Assembly: GCA_016213935.1 (NCBI GenBank)
Contig: JACQZG010000056.1
Span: 1-36,322, forward strand
Direction of reading: 5' to 3'
From: Nitrospirota bacterium
GTDB taxonomy: Bacteria; Nitrospirota; Thermodesulfovibrionia; UBA6902
Length of the DNA: 36,322 nt
Position 1 is the stretch's first letter, and each line of letters starts with the position of its first letter. This document shows positions 24,741 to 34,287 of the stretch, piece by piece. The position numbers and the translations under genes were made by a program. The notes beneath the pieces are model-generated. The model was not told where the DNA came from. It saw only the letters and a program-made list of their open reading frames with translations, and made no database searches.

Positions 24741-24959
24741 TTATTTGTACCTATAAGTTATCCTGCCTTTACTTAAGTCATAAGGAGAAAGCTCCACATT
24801 GACCTTATCGCCTGGCAGAATTTTTATAAAATGCATCCGCATTTTGCCGGATACATAAGCCAATATTTCCTGCCCATTGTCAAGTTCTACCTTAAACATC
24901 GCGTTCGGCAGGTTTTTTAATATAGTGCCCTGTACCTCTATTGATTCTTCCTTTGACAT
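24741..24959 (-). CDS. infA: Translation initiation factor IF-1
   Basis: IF-1 binds the ribosomal A site during initiation. The 72-residue protein has the exact family length and OB-fold pattern ([29 protein letters not shown], then [30 protein letters not shown]). Unlike most genes of the operon it has no Shine-Dalgarno sequence. Instead, a good promoter (TTGACT-18-TATACT) ends nine bases upstream, so a near-leaderless transcript is predicted. It follows map by 21 bases. Confidence 0.98.
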   Translation of the reverse strand: MSKEESIEVQGTILKNLPNAMFKVELDNGQEILAYVSGKMRMHFIKILPGDKVNVELSPYDLSKGRITYRYK

Positions 24960-24968
24960 TAACTTATA

Positions 24969-24998
24969 AGTATAAATAATCTAATGAAATTTAGTCAA
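24969..24998 (-). promoter_or_regulatory. Internal promoter for infA overlapping the 3' end of map
   Basis: On the minus strand TTGACT (24998-24993) lies inside the last codons of map, and TATACT (24974-24969) follows after 18 bases. Transcription would begin near 24962, three bases before the infA ATG at 24959. It would let infA-rpmJ-rpsM-rpsK-rpsD-rpoA-rplQ be expressed apart from the upstream genes. Confidence 0.6.
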
Positions 24999-25730
24999 GA
25001 TTATCGGTTCCGCTGAAGTTATGGCAATCGTATGCTCAAAATGGGCTGAAAGGCTGCCATCTTTCGTAACAGCCGTCCATCCATCACTAAGAATATCTAC
25101 CTGCCATGTCCCCGCATTTATCATAGGTTCAATTGCGAGAGTCATCCCCTCTTTTAAAACAGGGCCTAAGCTTGGCTTGCCAAAATTAGGAATCTGAGGT
25201 TCCTCATGAAGTTCTCTGCCGATCCCGTGGCCGACAAATTGTCTCACCACGGAAAAACACTTTTCCTCAACGTGCTGCTGTATCGCATATGAAATATCAG
25301 AGAGCCTGTTCCCGGCGACCGCTTTGTTAATTCCAAAATAAAGCGCTTCTTCAGCAGTCCGCACGAGTCTTCGCGCGTCTTCTGATACTTCCCCAACTAA
25401 CATCGTTACAGCGGCGTCTCCATAAAAACCTCTGTAAAAAACACCGACATCAATACTGATTATATCACCATTTTGAAGCACGGTCGAGCCAGGGATACCG
25501 TGCACAACCTGGTTATTTACAGATGTGCACAAGGTTGCAGGATACCCTCTATATCCTTTAAATGCCGGGAGAGCCTTCCTACCCATTATTATTGTTTCGG
25601 CTATGGAATCAAGTTCTTTAGTCGTTATGCCGGGGCTTAATGCTTTTCTGATTTCCTGAAGTACCTCAGCCGCAATGCGGCAGGCTCCTTCCATTTTGAG
25701 AATCTCATCTCGCGACTTAAGAACTATCAA
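24981..25730 (-). CDS. map: Methionine aminopeptidase, type I
   Basis: The enzyme removes the initiator methionine from new proteins. The 249-residue protein shows the complete dinuclear metal site: His in NQVVHGIPG, the two aspartates in SIDVGVFYRGFYGDAAVTM, His in GHGIGRELHEEP, and the two glutamates in LAIEPM and AHFEHTIAI. No N-terminal extension is present, so it is type Ia. The start is TTG at 25730, chosen because MIVLKSRDEILKMEGA aligns with the family start. No Shine-Dalgarno is seen. In many bacteria adk precedes map, but here a 100-base gap without a gene separates map from secY. Confidence 0.96.
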   Translation of the reverse strand: MIVLKSRDEILKMEGACRIAAEVLQEIRKALSPGITTKELDSIAETIIMGRKALPAFKGYRGYPATLCTSVNNQVVHGIPGSTVLQNGDIISIDVGVFYRGFYGDAAVTMLVGEVSEDARRLVRTAEEALYFGINKAVAGNRLSDISYAIQQHVEEKCFSVVRQFVGHGIGRELHEEPQIPNFGKPSLGPVLKEGMTLAIEPMINAGTWQVDILSDGWTAVTKDGSLSAHFEHTIAITSAEPIILTKFH

Positions 25731-25830
25731 AGCATTATCAACTAATTTAACTTTAACAATAAAAGAATCTTGCTTTTAAAAACCTGCAATCTTTCCATGA
25801 AGGAATATTGATATACTCTATGAATGATGG

Positions 25831-27138
25831 TTAGCCTCTCCTGCCTCGAATCCGACCTTTCTTAAGAAAGCCGTCATAAGAGCGGGTAACAAGATGAGAC
25901 TCTATCTGCGAAATGGTGTCAAGTGCCACGCCGACTACGATGAGAATCGAGGTGCCGCCAAAATAAAAAGGGACATTGAAATAACCGATAAGAAACTGAG
26001 GAAGCAGGCATATCAGCGCAAGGTAAACAGCGCCACCGAAAGTAATCCTCGTAAGCACTTTATAAATATGGTCTGATGTCTTTTGACCTGGGCGAACTCC
26101 AGGAATAAACCCGCCGTGTTTTTTCAGGTTTTCGGCAATATCAACCGGATTAAATGTTATCGACGTGTAAAAATAGCAGAAGAAAAAAACCATCGCAGTA
26201 AATGATATCGTATAAAAAACAGAACCGGGGGCAAATTGTTTAGCAAGCGACTGAACCCACGGTATAGTAATAAATCCTGCTATCGTGGCAGGGAACATAA
26301 GAATGGACGATGCGAATATGGGAGGGATAACACCTGAGGTATTAATCTTCAGGGGAAGGTGCGTGTTCTGCCCTCCATATACCTTTCTTCCGACAACTCT
26401 CTTGGCATATTGGATTGGAATCTTTCGCTGGCCCCTCTCAATAAAAACTATAATGGCTATAACTGCCACCATTAAAACGAGAAGCAGCAGCATGACTATA
26501 AGATGTATTTCCCCAGCCGCGATGAGGGAATATGAACTGATAACAGCATTAGGAAAACCAGCAACTATCCCTGCGTAGATAATAAGTGATATTCCGTTGC
26601 CTATCCCGCGTTCGGTTATCTGCTCGCCGAGCCACATAATAAATGCTGTACCCGAGGTCATGGTGACCATAGTCATCAGCCTGAAAGACCACCCCGGGTT
26701 TGCAACAAATGCCCCCTGTCCCATACTCTCTATGCCGACGGCGATGCCTAATGACTGTATAATGCTGATAAAGACCGTTCCATACCTTGTATACTGAGTA
26801 ATCTTTTTTCTCCCTCTTTCACCTTCTTTGGCAAGTTTTCCAAGCGCGGGGATAACGACTGTAAGAAGCTGGAGTATGATTGAAGCGCTGATATAAGGCA
26901 TTATGCCCAGCGCGAAAATGGTTGCTCTCGAGAGGGCTCCTCCTGAAAACATATCAAAAAAGCCCATCAGAGCTCCGCCCTTATCCAAAAGATATTTGCT
27001 GAGTTCCAGGCCGTCAATGCCCGGGGTAGGAATATGCGCGCCTATCCTGTAGACCGCAAGTAAACCGAGGGAAAAGAGCACGCGGCTCTTTAGTTCCGGG
27101 ATCTTAAAGATATTCTGAAAGCTCGCGACTATGCTCAT
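25831..27138 (-). CDS. secY: Protein translocase subunit SecY
   Basis: SecY is the channel of the Sec system in the inner membrane. The protein (435 residues from ATG 27138) begins with FQNIFKIPELKSRVLFSLGLLAVYRIGAHIPTPGID. It has ten membrane helices, the GIGNGISLIIYAGI motif, and the cytoplasmic loop ERGQRKIPIQYAKRVVGRKVYGGQ that meets SecA and the ribosome. A TTG at 27144 would add two residues. Neither start has a clear Shine-Dalgarno. It stands between rplO and map, without adk. Confidence 0.97.
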   Translation of the reverse strand: MSIVASFQNIFKIPELKSRVLFSLGLLAVYRIGAHIPTPGIDGLELSKYLLDKGGALMGFFDMFSGGALSRATIFALGIMPYISASIILQLLTVVIPALGKLAKEGERGRKKITQYTRYGTVFISIIQSLGIAVGIESMGQGAFVANPGWSFRLMTMVTMTSGTAFIMWLGEQITERGIGNGISLIIYAGIVAGFPNAVISSYSLIAAGEIHLIVMLLLLVLMVAVIAIIVFIERGQRKIPIQYAKRVVGRKVYGGQNTHLPLKINTSGVIPPIFASSILMFPATIAGFITIPWVQSLAKQFAPGSVFYTISFTAMVFFFCYFYTSITFNPVDIAENLKKHGGFIPGVRPGQKTSDHIYKVLTRITFGGAVYLALICLLPQFLIGYFNVPFYFGGTSILIVVGVALDTISQIESHLVTRSYDGFLKKGRIRGRRG

Positions 27139-27179
27139 TCTCAATAAAGGATAAAACTAATATATAGGAGTACTATGTT

Positions 27180-27644
27180 TTAACCTGCGTTTTCAGAATC
27201 TGCAGCAGGTATTGTCTTGGCATTCCCATTCGCCCTGGATATCTTCTCCTTTGCAGACTTGCTGAAGGCATGCGCTGACACGTTAATAGGGTTTGTTACA
27301 TCTCCTGAACCAAGTATCTTTACCGCATTTTTATAGTTTTTTATAAGGCCCTTCTCAACAAGCACTTCAGGGGTAATTGAAATATCTTTTAACTCATTCA
27401 AAACGCCTACATTGACTATTGAATACTCTTTCTGAAAAATACTCTTAAATCCTCTTTTAGGAATCCTGCGCTGTAACGGCATCTGTCCGCCTTCAAACCA
27501 TGGCTTTGCGCCTCCGCCGCTCCTTGCCTTCTGCCCTTTATGTCCCCTGCACGCAGTTTTACCGTGGCCGGATCCAGTCCCTCTCCCAACCCTCTTCTTC
27601 TTTTTTGTGCTGCCTGGTGCTGGTGCAAGTTCAGATAGTTTCAT
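27180..27644 (-). CDS. rplO: 50S ribosomal protein L15
   Basis: L15 is an early-to-mid assembly protein of the large subunit. The 154-residue protein starts [44 protein letters not shown] in overlapping family motifs, has [17 protein letters not shown], and ends in an extra tail ([12 protein letters not shown]) beyond the usual domain. AAAGGGA stands seven bases before the ATG. It lies between rpmD and secY. Confidence 0.98.
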   Translation of the reverse strand: MKLSELAPAPGSTKKKKRVGRGTGSGHGKTACRGHKGQKARSGGGAKPWFEGGQMPLQRRIPKRGFKSIFQKEYSIVNVGVLNELKDISITPEVLVEKGLIKNYKNAVKILGSGDVTNPINVSAHAFSKSAKEKISRANGNAKTIPAADSENAG

Positions 27645-27684
27645 CAGATTCCCTTTTTACTATAAAAATTATCTAGTGTTGAGA

Positions 27685-27870
27685 TCACTTTTTGGATTCC
27701 ACAATTTCAAGCATATGGGATATTTTATGAATCATTCCCCTTATTGACGGTTCATCCTTGTGAGTTACTGTCTGGTAAAGTTTCCTGAAACCAAGCGCTC
27801 TGACAATTCTTCTCTGTTTTTCAGGTTTGCCTATTATGCTTTTTATTAAGGTAATTTTAAGATTCTTCAT
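27685..27870 (-). CDS. rpmD: 50S ribosomal protein L30
   Basis: The 61-residue protein has the compact L30 pattern: [32 protein letters not shown], then [16 protein letters not shown]. The length is typical for bacterial L30. Its start lies inside rpsE (14-base overlap), so translation is coupled to S5. Confidence 0.97.
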   Translation of the reverse strand: MKNLKITLIKSIIGKPEKQRRIVRALGFRKLYQTVTHKDEPSIRGMIHKISHMLEIVESKK

Positions 27871-28378
27871 TGGCTGTTCCCTGTTCCTGACCTTCTTCCG
27901 TCCGGCCCGTCCTTTTGTGGACAGTATTTATATCCTGTAATTTAACAAAAGCGTTTATGGTAGCCCTTATCATATTAAAAGGATTTCTGCTGCCTATGGA
28001 TTTTGCCACTATGTTGCGAATTCCGACCATCTCCATAACCGCCCTTACCGGCCCTCCTGCAATAAGGCCTGTACCGGGCTTGCCAGGCATAATTACAACT
28101 TTGCCCGCGCCATAACCTCCTATGACCCTGTGAGGTATTGTCCCGTTGTCAACTGCTACCTTCATCAAATTTTTCTTGGCATTCTCAATCGCCTTTCTTA
28201 TAGCCTCAGGAACCTCTCCGGCCTTCCCCTTTCCAAAGCCGACATAACCTTTTTCGTCGCCAACAACAACAAGGGCGCTGAATGAAAAACGCCTTCCGCC
28301 TTTCACCACCTTCGCGACTCTGTTAATAAAGACTACTTTATCCTTAAGATTCAAACTTTCAGGGTTAATCCTGCCCAC
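27857..28378 (-). CDS. rpsE: 30S ribosomal protein S5
   Basis: S5 acts in decoding fidelity and mRNA unwinding at the 30S entry. The 173-residue protein has [50 protein letters not shown], and the C-terminal fold [21 protein letters not shown]. The tail ([16 protein letters not shown]) is acidic and overlaps the start of rpmD. rplR lies 41 bases upstream. Confidence 0.98.
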   Translation of the reverse strand: MGRINPESLNLKDKVVFINRVAKVVKGGRRFSFSALVVVGDEKGYVGFGKGKAGEVPEAIRKAIENAKKNLMKVAVDNGTIPHRVIGGYGAGKVVIMPGKPGTGLIAGGPVRAVMEMVGIRNIVAKSIGSRNPFNMIRATINAFVKLQDINTVHKRTGRTEEGQEQGTANEES

Positions 28379-28419
28379 CGTACCTCCTGATAAAAACAGT
28401 TATATCTATTAAATTATAA

Positions 28420-28773
28420 TTAAAATTCCAATCCGCCTTCTCTTGCGGCATCGGCAAGAGCTTTAACTCTTCCGTGATAAAGATATCCACCCCTGTCAAA
28501 AACAACCTTCTTAATTCCCTTGCTTAAAGCCCTCCTGGCAATAAGGTGTCCGACCATCTTTGCGGAATCGATGTTGCCTCCGTTCTTTATTTCTCCTCTG
28601 AGTTCCTTATCAAGGCTTGAAGCCGAAGCAATGGTTACGCGTGAGTAATCATTTATTACCTGGGCATATATGTGATTCATGCTCCTGAAAACATTCAGCC
28701 TTAATTTCTCTGTGGTGCCGAAAATCTTTTTCCTCACCCTGAAATGCCTTCTATGCCTTGGTGCTTCTATCAT
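28420..28773 (-). CDS. rplR: 50S ribosomal protein L18
   Basis: L18 binds 5S rRNA together with L5. The 117-residue protein contains [35 protein letters not shown] and [33 protein letters not shown], the hallmark C-terminus. The N-terminal basic segment is slightly shorter than in E. coli. It lies between rplF and rpsE as usual. Confidence 0.98.
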   Translation of the reverse strand: MIEAPRHRRHFRVRKKIFGTTEKLRLNVFRSMNHIYAQVINDYSRVTIASASSLDKELRGEIKNGGNIDSAKMVGHLIARRALSKGIKKVVFDRGGYLYHGRVKALADAAREGGLEF

Positions 28774-28801
28774 TGAATATGCCTCCGATTAACTTGCTAT
28801 G

Positions 28802-29344
28802 TTACTTTGCTCCTGTTTTGCCAGCTTTAAGCTTAATCTGTTCTTCTTCAAACCTGATGCCTTTGCCTTTATATGCGTCAGGAGGCCTTATTGCCTTTAT
28901 GTTTGCGGCAACCTGTCCTATGAGATGCTTGTCTATCCCGCTAAGAACAAGTGTCGTCTGTTTTTTGTCAATCTCGGCGCTGATTCCCTGCGGCAACAGA
29001 AAGACCACAGGATGTGAATATCCTATGCTGAAATTTATCTGGCTGCCTTGCACCTGCGCCCTGTAACCCACCCCGATAATCTGGAGTGTTTTCCTGTATC
29101 CTTCCCTGACGCCGGTGACCATATTGGATATGATGCTTCTCGTCGTACCGTGGAGCATCCTGACATCTTTAGAATCAGATAACCTCTCAACAATGATCGA
29201 ATTATCTTTAACCGAAACCTTCATTTGAGGGGGAAAATCCCATTTCAGGCTTCCCTTGGGCCCTTTTACTGAAATGTTACGCCCTTCTATTTTTACATCG
29301 ATTCCGGTATCTGTTTTTATCGGGTTTTTACCTATTCTTGACAT
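28802..29344 (-). CDS. rplF: 50S ribosomal protein L6
   Basis: L6 stands near the sarcin-ricin loop and the factor-binding site. The 180-residue protein begins MSRIGKNPIKTDTGIDVKIEGRNISVKGPKGSL and has the family signature GIDKHLIGQVAANIKAIRPPDAYKGKGIRF near the C-terminus. The length is normal. It follows rpsH by 18 bases and precedes rplR by 28. Confidence 0.98.
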   Translation of the reverse strand: MSRIGKNPIKTDTGIDVKIEGRNISVKGPKGSLKWDFPPQMKVSVKDNSIIVERLSDSKDVRMLHGTTRSIISNMVTGVREGYRKTLQIIGVGYRAQVQGSQINFSIGYSHPVVFLLPQGISAEIDKKQTTLVLSGIDKHLIGQVAANIKAIRPPDAYKGKGIRFEEEQIKLKAGKTGAK

Positions 29345-29362
29345 ATTATCTCCAGACTTTCT

Positions 29363-29758
29363 CTACCATATCTGACAGAGCACTTCTCCACCGACGTTCT
29401 CCTTCCTGCACATATCATCGGAAAATACGCCTTTTGAAGTGGAAATAATTGCTAATCCTGCCCCGCCCATCACCTTTGGGATGCTCAGGCTGTCCGCATA
29501 AACGCGTCTTCCGGGCTTGCTCACCCTCTTTAGTCCGGTTATCGCCCTCTCATCTCCTTTAAAATACTTTAAGGATATTCTTATTATGCCCTGCTTGTTA
29601 TCCTTAAGTACCTTATAACCCCTGATGAAACCCTTTTCCTTAAGTATCTTGGTAATCTCAAGTTTCAGTTTAGAAGAAGGAAGGTCGACTTTCTCAAGCC
29701 TTGCCAAATTACCGTTCCTTATTCTTGTAAGCATATCCGCTATAGGATCTGTCATCAT
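29363..29758 (-). CDS. rpsH: 30S ribosomal protein S8
   Basis: S8 organises the central domain of 16S rRNA and represses the spc operon in E. coli. The 131-residue protein has the start [34 protein letters not shown] and the end [21 protein letters not shown], both diagnostic. Two adjacent ATGs (29758 and 29755) are possible; AAGAGG lies about ten bases upstream. It is 13 bases after rpsN. Confidence 0.97.
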   Translation of the reverse strand: MMTDPIADMLTRIRNGNLARLEKVDLPSSKLKLEITKILKEKGFIRGYKVLKDNKQGIIRISLKYFKGDERAITGLKRVSKPGRRVYADSLSIPKVMGGAGLAIISTSKGVFSDDMCRKENVGGEVLCQIW

Positions 29759-29771
29759 ATAAACATACCTC

Positions 29772-29957
29772 TTACCAGCTTGATTTTGTTACTCCCGGAA
29801 TCATCCCCTTAAGAGCAAGTGCCCTGAAACATATCCTGCACATGCCGAACTTTCTGAGATAACCTCTGGGCCTTCCGCAAATACGGCATCTGTGATAAGA
29901 CCTTACCTTGAATTTCGGCGTTTGGTTTGATTTAAAGATTAAACACTTCTTTGCCAT
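29772..29957 (-). CDS. rpsN: 30S ribosomal protein S14, zinc-binding (type Z)
   Basis: The 61-residue short form has two CxxC pairs ([20 protein letters not shown]) that bind zinc, and the start [25 protein letters not shown]. coli-type S14 is about 101 residues and lacks these cysteines. The ATG has GGAG six bases before it. It lies between rplE and rpsH. Confidence 0.98.
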   Translation of the reverse strand: MAKKCLIFKSNQTPKFKVRSYHRCRICGRPRGYLRKFGMCRICFRALALKGMIPGVTKSSW

Positions 29958-29966
29958 AAAACTCCA

Positions 29967-30530
29967 TTATTTATTTTTTTTACTGACTGTTTTGGTAATG
30001 AAAGGCATGCCTAAATTGCTTAACAAAGCCCTTCCTTCTTTATCTGTCTTCGCAGACGTGACAATGACTATATTCATGCCGTGAATGCTCGCTATTTTAT
30101 CGAAACGTATTTCCGGAAAAATCGATTGTTCCCTTACGCCAAAAGAAAAATTTCCTCTTCCGTCAAATGACTTAGGGGAAACACCGTTGAAGTCTCTGAT
30201 CCTCGGCAGGGCAAGCGAGATGAATTTATCAAGAAATGAATACATGCGGTCTCCTCTGAGGGTCACCTTGGCTCCTATGGACATCCCCTGCCTCAGCTTA
30301 AAGGTCGCTATGGATTTCTTAGCCTTTGTTATCACGGGCGACTGCCCTGAGATGGTGGCTAACTCCTTAACAGCGGCATCCAGAAGTTTTATATCCTGAA
30401 TCGCCTCTCCCATGCCTACATTAAGCACAATGGATTTTACCCTCGGAACCTGCATGATATTCTTGTATGAGAATTCCTTCATCAGATTCGGCACGGTCTC
30501 ATTTATATATTTATCTTTAAGCCTGTTCAT
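29967..30530 (-). CDS. rplE: 50S ribosomal protein L5
   Basis: L5 binds 5S rRNA and touches the P-site tRNA. The protein of 187 residues starts [20 protein letters not shown] and holds [53 protein letters not shown] and the C-terminal [20 protein letters not shown] use the ATG at 30530. An in-frame GTG at 30557 would lie inside rplX and add nine residues unlike the family. GGAGGT at 30546-30551 is 15 bases upstream, longer than usual. Confidence 0.95.
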   Translation of the reverse strand: MNRLKDKYINETVPNLMKEFSYKNIMQVPRVKSIVLNVGMGEAIQDIKLLDAAVKELATISGQSPVITKAKKSIATFKLRQGMSIGAKVTLRGDRMYSFLDKFISLALPRIRDFNGVSPKSFDGRGNFSFGVREQSIFPEIRFDKIASIHGMNIVIVTSAKTDKEGRALLSNLGMPFITKTVSKKNK

Positions 30531-30538
30531 AAGCAGAG

Positions 30539-30853
30539 TTAAATAACCTCCCCGCACTTATTGCATGTTCTTACCCTGACGCCGTTTTCAAGCGCCTTGT
30601 TCCCTATCCTGACAGGCTCGCCGCATTTTGAGCATATAAGCATTACATTTGAAATGTGCACGGGCGCTTCCTTCTCTATGATGCCGCCTTGTTTGTACTT
30701 ATTATTAGGCTTCATATGTTTTTTGATAATATTAATTCTTTCAATGACAAGCTTGCCCTTGCCGGGAAAAACTTCGAGAACTCTCCCTCTTTTCCCTTTG
30801 TCATCTCCTGAAATTACCAATACTGTGTCTTCTCTCTTAACTGTTAATCCCAC
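30539..30853 (-). CDS. rplX: 50S ribosomal protein L24 with a zinc-ribbon-like tail
   Basis: L24 starts large-subunit assembly. The 104-residue protein has the KOW motif region ([38 protein letters not shown]). It ends with [11 protein letters not shown]...[12 protein letters not shown], where two CxxC pairs could hold zinc, as in many non-enteric L24 proteins. The start codon is GTG after AAGGAG. rplE follows after eight bases. Confidence 0.97.
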   Translation of the reverse strand: MGLTVKREDTVLVISGDDKGKRGRVLEVFPGKGKLVIERINIIKKHMKPNNKYKQGGIIEKEAPVHISNVMLICSKCGEPVRIGNKALENGVRVRTCNKCGEVI

Positions 30854-30871
30854 AAATTCTCCTTAATAAAC

Positions 30872-31240
30872 TTATAACACCTCGGGAGCAAGAGATATTA
30901 TCTTCATATAATCTTTCCATCTGAGTTCTCTTGCGACCGGGCCGAAGATCCTTGTGCCAACCGGTTCGCCTTCAGCATTTATCAGAACGGCGGCATTCTG
31001 GTCAAACCTGATATAAGAGCCGTCCTGCCTGCGAAGCTCCTTCTTCGTCCTGACTACGACGGCCTTAATGACAGTCCCTTTTTTTATATTGCTGTTAGGG
31101 ATAGCCTCTTTCACGGTGACGACTATCCTGTCTCCAATTCTCGCGTATCTCCGCCTGGAGCTGCCGGAAACCCTGATGCACATAACCTTCTTTGCGCCTG
31201 AATTATCGGCAACGTCTAATACTGTCTGGACCTGTATCAT
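30872..31240 (-). CDS. rplN: 50S ribosomal protein L14
   Basis: L14 forms an intersubunit bridge and binds silencing and biogenesis factors. The 122-residue protein begins [24 protein letters not shown] and has [29 protein letters not shown] and [13 protein letters not shown], the family signature. The length is standard. Its ATGA overlaps the stop of rpsQ, so translation is coupled. Confidence 0.98.
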   Translation of the reverse strand: MIQVQTVLDVADNSGAKKVMCIRVSGSSRRRYARIGDRIVVTVKEAIPNSNIKKGTVIKAVVVRTKKELRRQDGSYIRFDQNAAVLINAEGEPVGTRIFGPVARELRWKDYMKIISLAPEVL

Positions 31241-31485
31241 TCGCTTCCTCTTTCAACGATTTCAGCGACCTTCCACCTTTTGTCCCTGCTGATAGGCCTG
31301 GATTCTATAATCTTAACCACGTCGCCGGCCTTGCACTGATTATCCTCATCGTGCGCCTTGAACTTTGCCACCTTTTTTATGGTCTTCTTATAAAGGGCGT
31401 GCTGCGTGGTCATGGTCACAGCAACAACAACTGTCTTGTTCATTCTGTCGCTTATCACTTCACCTGTGTATATTTTTTTAGGCAT
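31237..31485 (-). CDS. rpsQ: 30S ribosomal protein S17
   Basis: The 82-residue OB-fold protein has [62 protein letters not shown] and a short tail. It binds the 5' domain of 16S rRNA. The Shine-Dalgarno is weak (GAGAGAATAGAG). It lies 23 bases after rpmC and overlaps rplN by four bases. Confidence 0.98.
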   Translation of the reverse strand: MPKKIYTGEVISDRMNKTVVVAVTMTTQHALYKKTIKKVAKFKAHDEDNQCKAGDVVKIIESRPISRDKRWKVAEIVERGSE

Positions 31486-31508
31486 ACTCTATTCTCTCTG
31501 TTTATTAA

Positions 31509-31709
31509 TTAGTTTTTATTTCCCATCTTTGTATTCATTACAGTCAAAACCCTTGCAATCCCCTTCTTCACCTGACCTATTCTACTGGGGTTCTCAATCT
31601 CACCTGTAACTTTCTGGAATCTTAAATTGAAAAGCTCTTTCCTGAGGTCCGTCTCCTCTTGTCTAAGCTCTTCTATCGTCATTTCTCGAAGCTGGGAAGG
31701 TTTTTTCAT
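31509..31709 (-). CDS. rpmC: 50S ribosomal protein L29
   Basis: The 66-residue two-helix protein ([43 protein letters not shown]) is typical L29, which lies next to the exit tunnel and contacts trigger factor and SRP. GAGAGG stands five bases before the ATG. The gene overlaps the end of rplP by four bases. Confidence 0.97.
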   Translation of the reverse strand: MKKPSQLREMTIEELRQEETDLRKELFNLRFQKVTGEIENPSRIGQVKKGIARVLTVMNTKMGNKN

Positions 31710-32122
31710 AATACCTCTCCCCTCTTCACAAATTTTGTGGAAATGGCAAGTTTATGCGAAGCAAGTTCAAGCGCTTCTCTTGCAAGTTCCTCATTTACGC
31801 CCGCAAGCTCATACATAATCTTACCCGGCTTGACAACCGCAACCCATGATTCAGGGGCTCCCTTTCCTTTACCCATTCTTGTCTCAGCCGGCTTTTTTGT
31901 AAGCGGCTTGTCTGGAAATATTCTTATCCAAAGCTTGCATCCCCTCTTAGCATGCCTTGTAATTGCAATTCTTGCAGACTCAATCTGACGGTTAGTTACC
32001 CAGCCTGGTTCAAGCGCCTTAAGGCCGTATTCGCCAAATGATATGGCAGAACCCCTGTAGGCTTTGCCGTTCAGCCGGCCCTTCATCATCTTCCTGAATT
32101 TAACTTTCTTCGGCATTAACAT
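31706..32122 (-). CDS. rplP: 50S ribosomal protein L16
   Basis: L16 organises the A-site region of the large subunit. The 138-residue protein starts [24 protein letters not shown], and has [67 protein letters not shown], all family motifs. AAAGGG precedes the ATG. It follows rpsC by 12 bases and overlaps rpmC. Confidence 0.98.
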   Translation of the reverse strand: MLMPKKVKFRKMMKGRLNGKAYRGSAISFGEYGLKALEPGWVTNRQIESARIAITRHAKRGCKLWIRIFPDKPLTKKPAETRMGKGKGAPESWVAVVKPGKIMYELAGVNEELAREALELASHKLAISTKFVKRGEVL

Positions 32123-32134
32123 GGCTATTACCCT

Positions 32135-32803
32135 TTAATTAATCGACTCTGCGCCAACTGACTGAGTCAAAACAGGTTTTTCAAGTATATCTCCTCTATA
32201 TATCCAAACCTTTACGCCTATCCTCCCGAATGTAGTCTTGGCTTCGGCAATTCCAAAATCAATATCAGACCTGAAAGTATGTAAAGGAACCCTGCCTTCG
32301 CGGTACCATTCTGACCTGGCTATCTCAGCGCCGCCTAACCTTCCCCCGCACATTACTTTGATTCCCAATGCGCCAAACCTGCGGGCGGTCGCAACGGCCT
32401 TTTTCATAGCTCTCCTGAACATTATCCTTTTTTCAAGCTGAAGCGCTATATTTTCAGCAACAAGCTGCGCGTCAAGTTCCGGTTTTCTGATCTCTTTAAT
32501 GTCTATTGTGACCTTCTTGCCTGTCATATCCTCAAGAGTCTTCTTTAATTTATCTACCTCTGCCCCTCTTTTGCCAATTATTATTCCGGGGCGCGCGGTC
32601 TGAATAATCACCCTAAGCTTCTGGCCTGCCCTCTCTATTTCGACATTCGGCACGCCGGCGTGGAAGAGCCTGTCTTTTATGAACTTCTGAATGTTCAGGT
32701 CCTCATGAAGCAGGTCTGCATAGTCTTTCTTTGCAAACCACCTCGAATTCCAGTTTTTAATTATCCCGAGCCTTATGCCTATTGGATGCGTTTTCTGTCC
32801 CAC
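32135..32803 (-). CDS. rpsC: 30S ribosomal protein S3
   Basis: S3 lines the mRNA entry channel with helicase activity. The 222-residue protein starts [25 protein letters not shown] and has the KH motif [18 protein letters not shown] and the C-terminal [32 protein letters not shown]. The start codon is GTG after GGAGGA. It lies between rplV and rplP. Confidence 0.98.
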   Translation of the reverse strand: MGQKTHPIGIRLGIIKNWNSRWFAKKDYADLLHEDLNIQKFIKDRLFHAGVPNVEIERAGQKLRVIIQTARPGIIIGKRGAEVDKLKKTLEDMTGKKVTIDIKEIRKPELDAQLVAENIALQLEKRIMFRRAMKKAVATARRFGALGIKVMCGGRLGGAEIARSEWYREGRVPLHTFRSDIDFGIAEAKTTFGRIGVKVWIYRGDILEKPVLTQSVGAESIN

Positions 32804-32819
32804 TTATATTCCTCCGCTC

Positions 32820-33149
32820 CTATTCTTCAAGAATTAATGTTATGTGGCTGGTTCTCTTTCTTATGACATCCGCCCTGCCCATGGCACGCGGCATCATCCT
32901 CTTCATTACAGGACCCTGGTCAATGAAGACCTTTTTAATTACCATGGCCTCAGGGTCAGCAACCTTCTTCTGTTCTGCATTTGCTACTGCGGACCTAAGG
33001 ACCTTTGACACTATCCTGGCAGGGCTGTGGGGAAGAAACTTTAAGCTGATAAGCGCGTCACCAGCACTCTTGCCCTTTATCAGGTTCGTAACTCTCCTTA
33101 CTTTTCGGGGTGAGACCCTTGCGTATCTTAATAGAGCTTTCGATTCCAT
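32820..33149 (-). CDS. rplV: 50S ribosomal protein L22
   Basis: L22 lines the exit tunnel with its long hairpin, the site of macrolide-resistance changes. The 109-residue protein has ALLRYARVSPRKVRRVTNLIKGKSAGDALISLKFLPHSPARIVSKVLRSAVANAEQ and the hairpin GPVMKRMMPRAMGRADVIRKRTSHITLILEE. The ATG lies two bases after the rpsS stop, with no strong Shine-Dalgarno, so it is likely coupled to rpsS. Confidence 0.98.
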   Translation of the reverse strand: MESKALLRYARVSPRKVRRVTNLIKGKSAGDALISLKFLPHSPARIVSKVLRSAVANAEQKKVADPEAMVIKKVFIDQGPVMKRMMPRAMGRADVIRKRTSHITLILEE

Positions 33150-33151
33150 AA

Positions 33152-33436
33152 CTATTTCTGTTTGGTTACCTCTTTCTTGGCGCCGGAATGAGCCCTGAAC
33201 GTTCTTGTTGCTGAAAATTCTCCGAGCTTATGGCCGACCATGTTCTCGGTAACATATACGGGGATGAACTTCATCCCATTATGTACTGCAAACGTTATTC
33301 CTATAAATTCAGGGACAATGGTCGATCTCCTCGACCAGGTCTTTATCACCTTTTTCTCGTTTTTTTCTGTCATGAGAAGAACCTTCTTCATCAGCTTCTC
33401 ATCAACAAATGGTCCCTTTTTCAGCGATCTGGACAA
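33152..33436 (-). CDS. rpsS: 30S ribosomal protein S19
   Basis: S19 is in the 30S head with S13. The 94-residue protein starts [18 protein letters not shown] and holds [44 protein letters not shown], all family motifs. The start codon is TTG at 33436, with a strong GGAGGT site, and no ATG is available nearby. It lies 29 bases after rplB. Confidence 0.97.
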   Translation of the reverse strand: MSRSLKKGPFVDEKLMKKVLLMTEKNEKKVIKTWSRRSTIVPEFIGITFAVHNGMKFIPVYVTENMVGHKLGEFSATRTFRAHSGAKKEVTKQK

Positions 33437-33465
33437 AATTTACCTCCATTATTGCAACTGCGCTT

Positions 33466-34287
33466 TTATTTCTTTCTTCTCCTGACAATCAGCCTGTCAG
33501 TTTTCTTATTGCTCCTGGTCTTTACGCCTTCGGGTTTTCCCCATGGCGAACAAGGCGGCCTTCCACCGGATGTCCTGCCTTCGCCACCGCCCAAAGGATG
33601 GTCAACAGGGTTCATTACAACCCCTCTTACGCCGGGCCTTCTGCCAAGCCACCTGCTTCTCCCTGCTTTCCCGAGAGAGATGTTTTCCCTTTCGACATTG
33701 CCGACCTGGCCTATAGTTGCAAAACAAGCAGAAGGAATCAGCCTCACTTCCGAAGAAGAGAGTCTTACATGACACATATCCTTGTCTTTTGCGACAAGCT
33801 GGGCAAATGAACCGGCGCTTCTGGCTAAAGACCCGCCTTCTCCAGGCCTTAATTCAATATTGTGAATAATTGTCCCCAGCGGAATATTGCCAATAGGCAA
33901 CGCGTTTCCGTTTTTTATCTCTGCCTCAGCACCTGACAGAAGCGAATCTCCGACCTTTACTCCTAAAGGTGTCAGTATATAACGCCTTTCGCCGTCAGCA
34001 TACTTGAGAAGACTTATACGAGCCGTCCTGTTTGGATCATATTCAATCGTCTCAACTGTGCACGGTATATTGATTTTATTGCGTTTAAAATCGATTATCC
34101 TGTAAGCCCGTTTATGTCCGCCGCCTTTGAGCCAGGCCGTTATGCGACCCTTGTTATTCCTTCCGCCTGATTTCCTCATAGGCAGGAGCAATGGTTTATG
34201 CGGCTTTCCCGCGGTAATTTCCGCGAAATCAAAACCGCTTTTAAAGCGCGAACCCGGCGATGTAGGTTTGAATTTCTTTATTGCCAT
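33466..34287 (-). CDS. rplB: 50S ribosomal protein L2
   Basis: L2 is close to the peptidyl-transferase centre and links the subunits. The 273-residue protein has [43 protein letters not shown], and the C-terminal [13 protein letters not shown]. The His of VDHP, important in E. coli L2, is kept, while the second His of the E. coli motif (HPH) is Leu here. The ATG touches the stop codon of rplW with no gap, and the site GAGGG lies in rplW. Confidence 0.98.
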   Translation of the reverse strand: MAIKKFKPTSPGSRFKSGFDFAEITAGKPHKPLLLPMRKSGGRNNKGRITAWLKGGGHKRAYRIIDFKRNKINIPCTVETIEYDPNRTARISLLKYADGERRYILTPLGVKVGDSLLSGAEAEIKNGNALPIGNIPLGTIIHNIELRPGEGGSLARSAGSFAQLVAKDKDMCHVRLSSSEVRLIPSACFATIGQVGNVERENISLGKAGRSRWLGRRPGVRGVVMNPVDHPLGGGEGRTSGGRPPCSPWGKPEGVKTRSNKKTDRLIVRRRKK

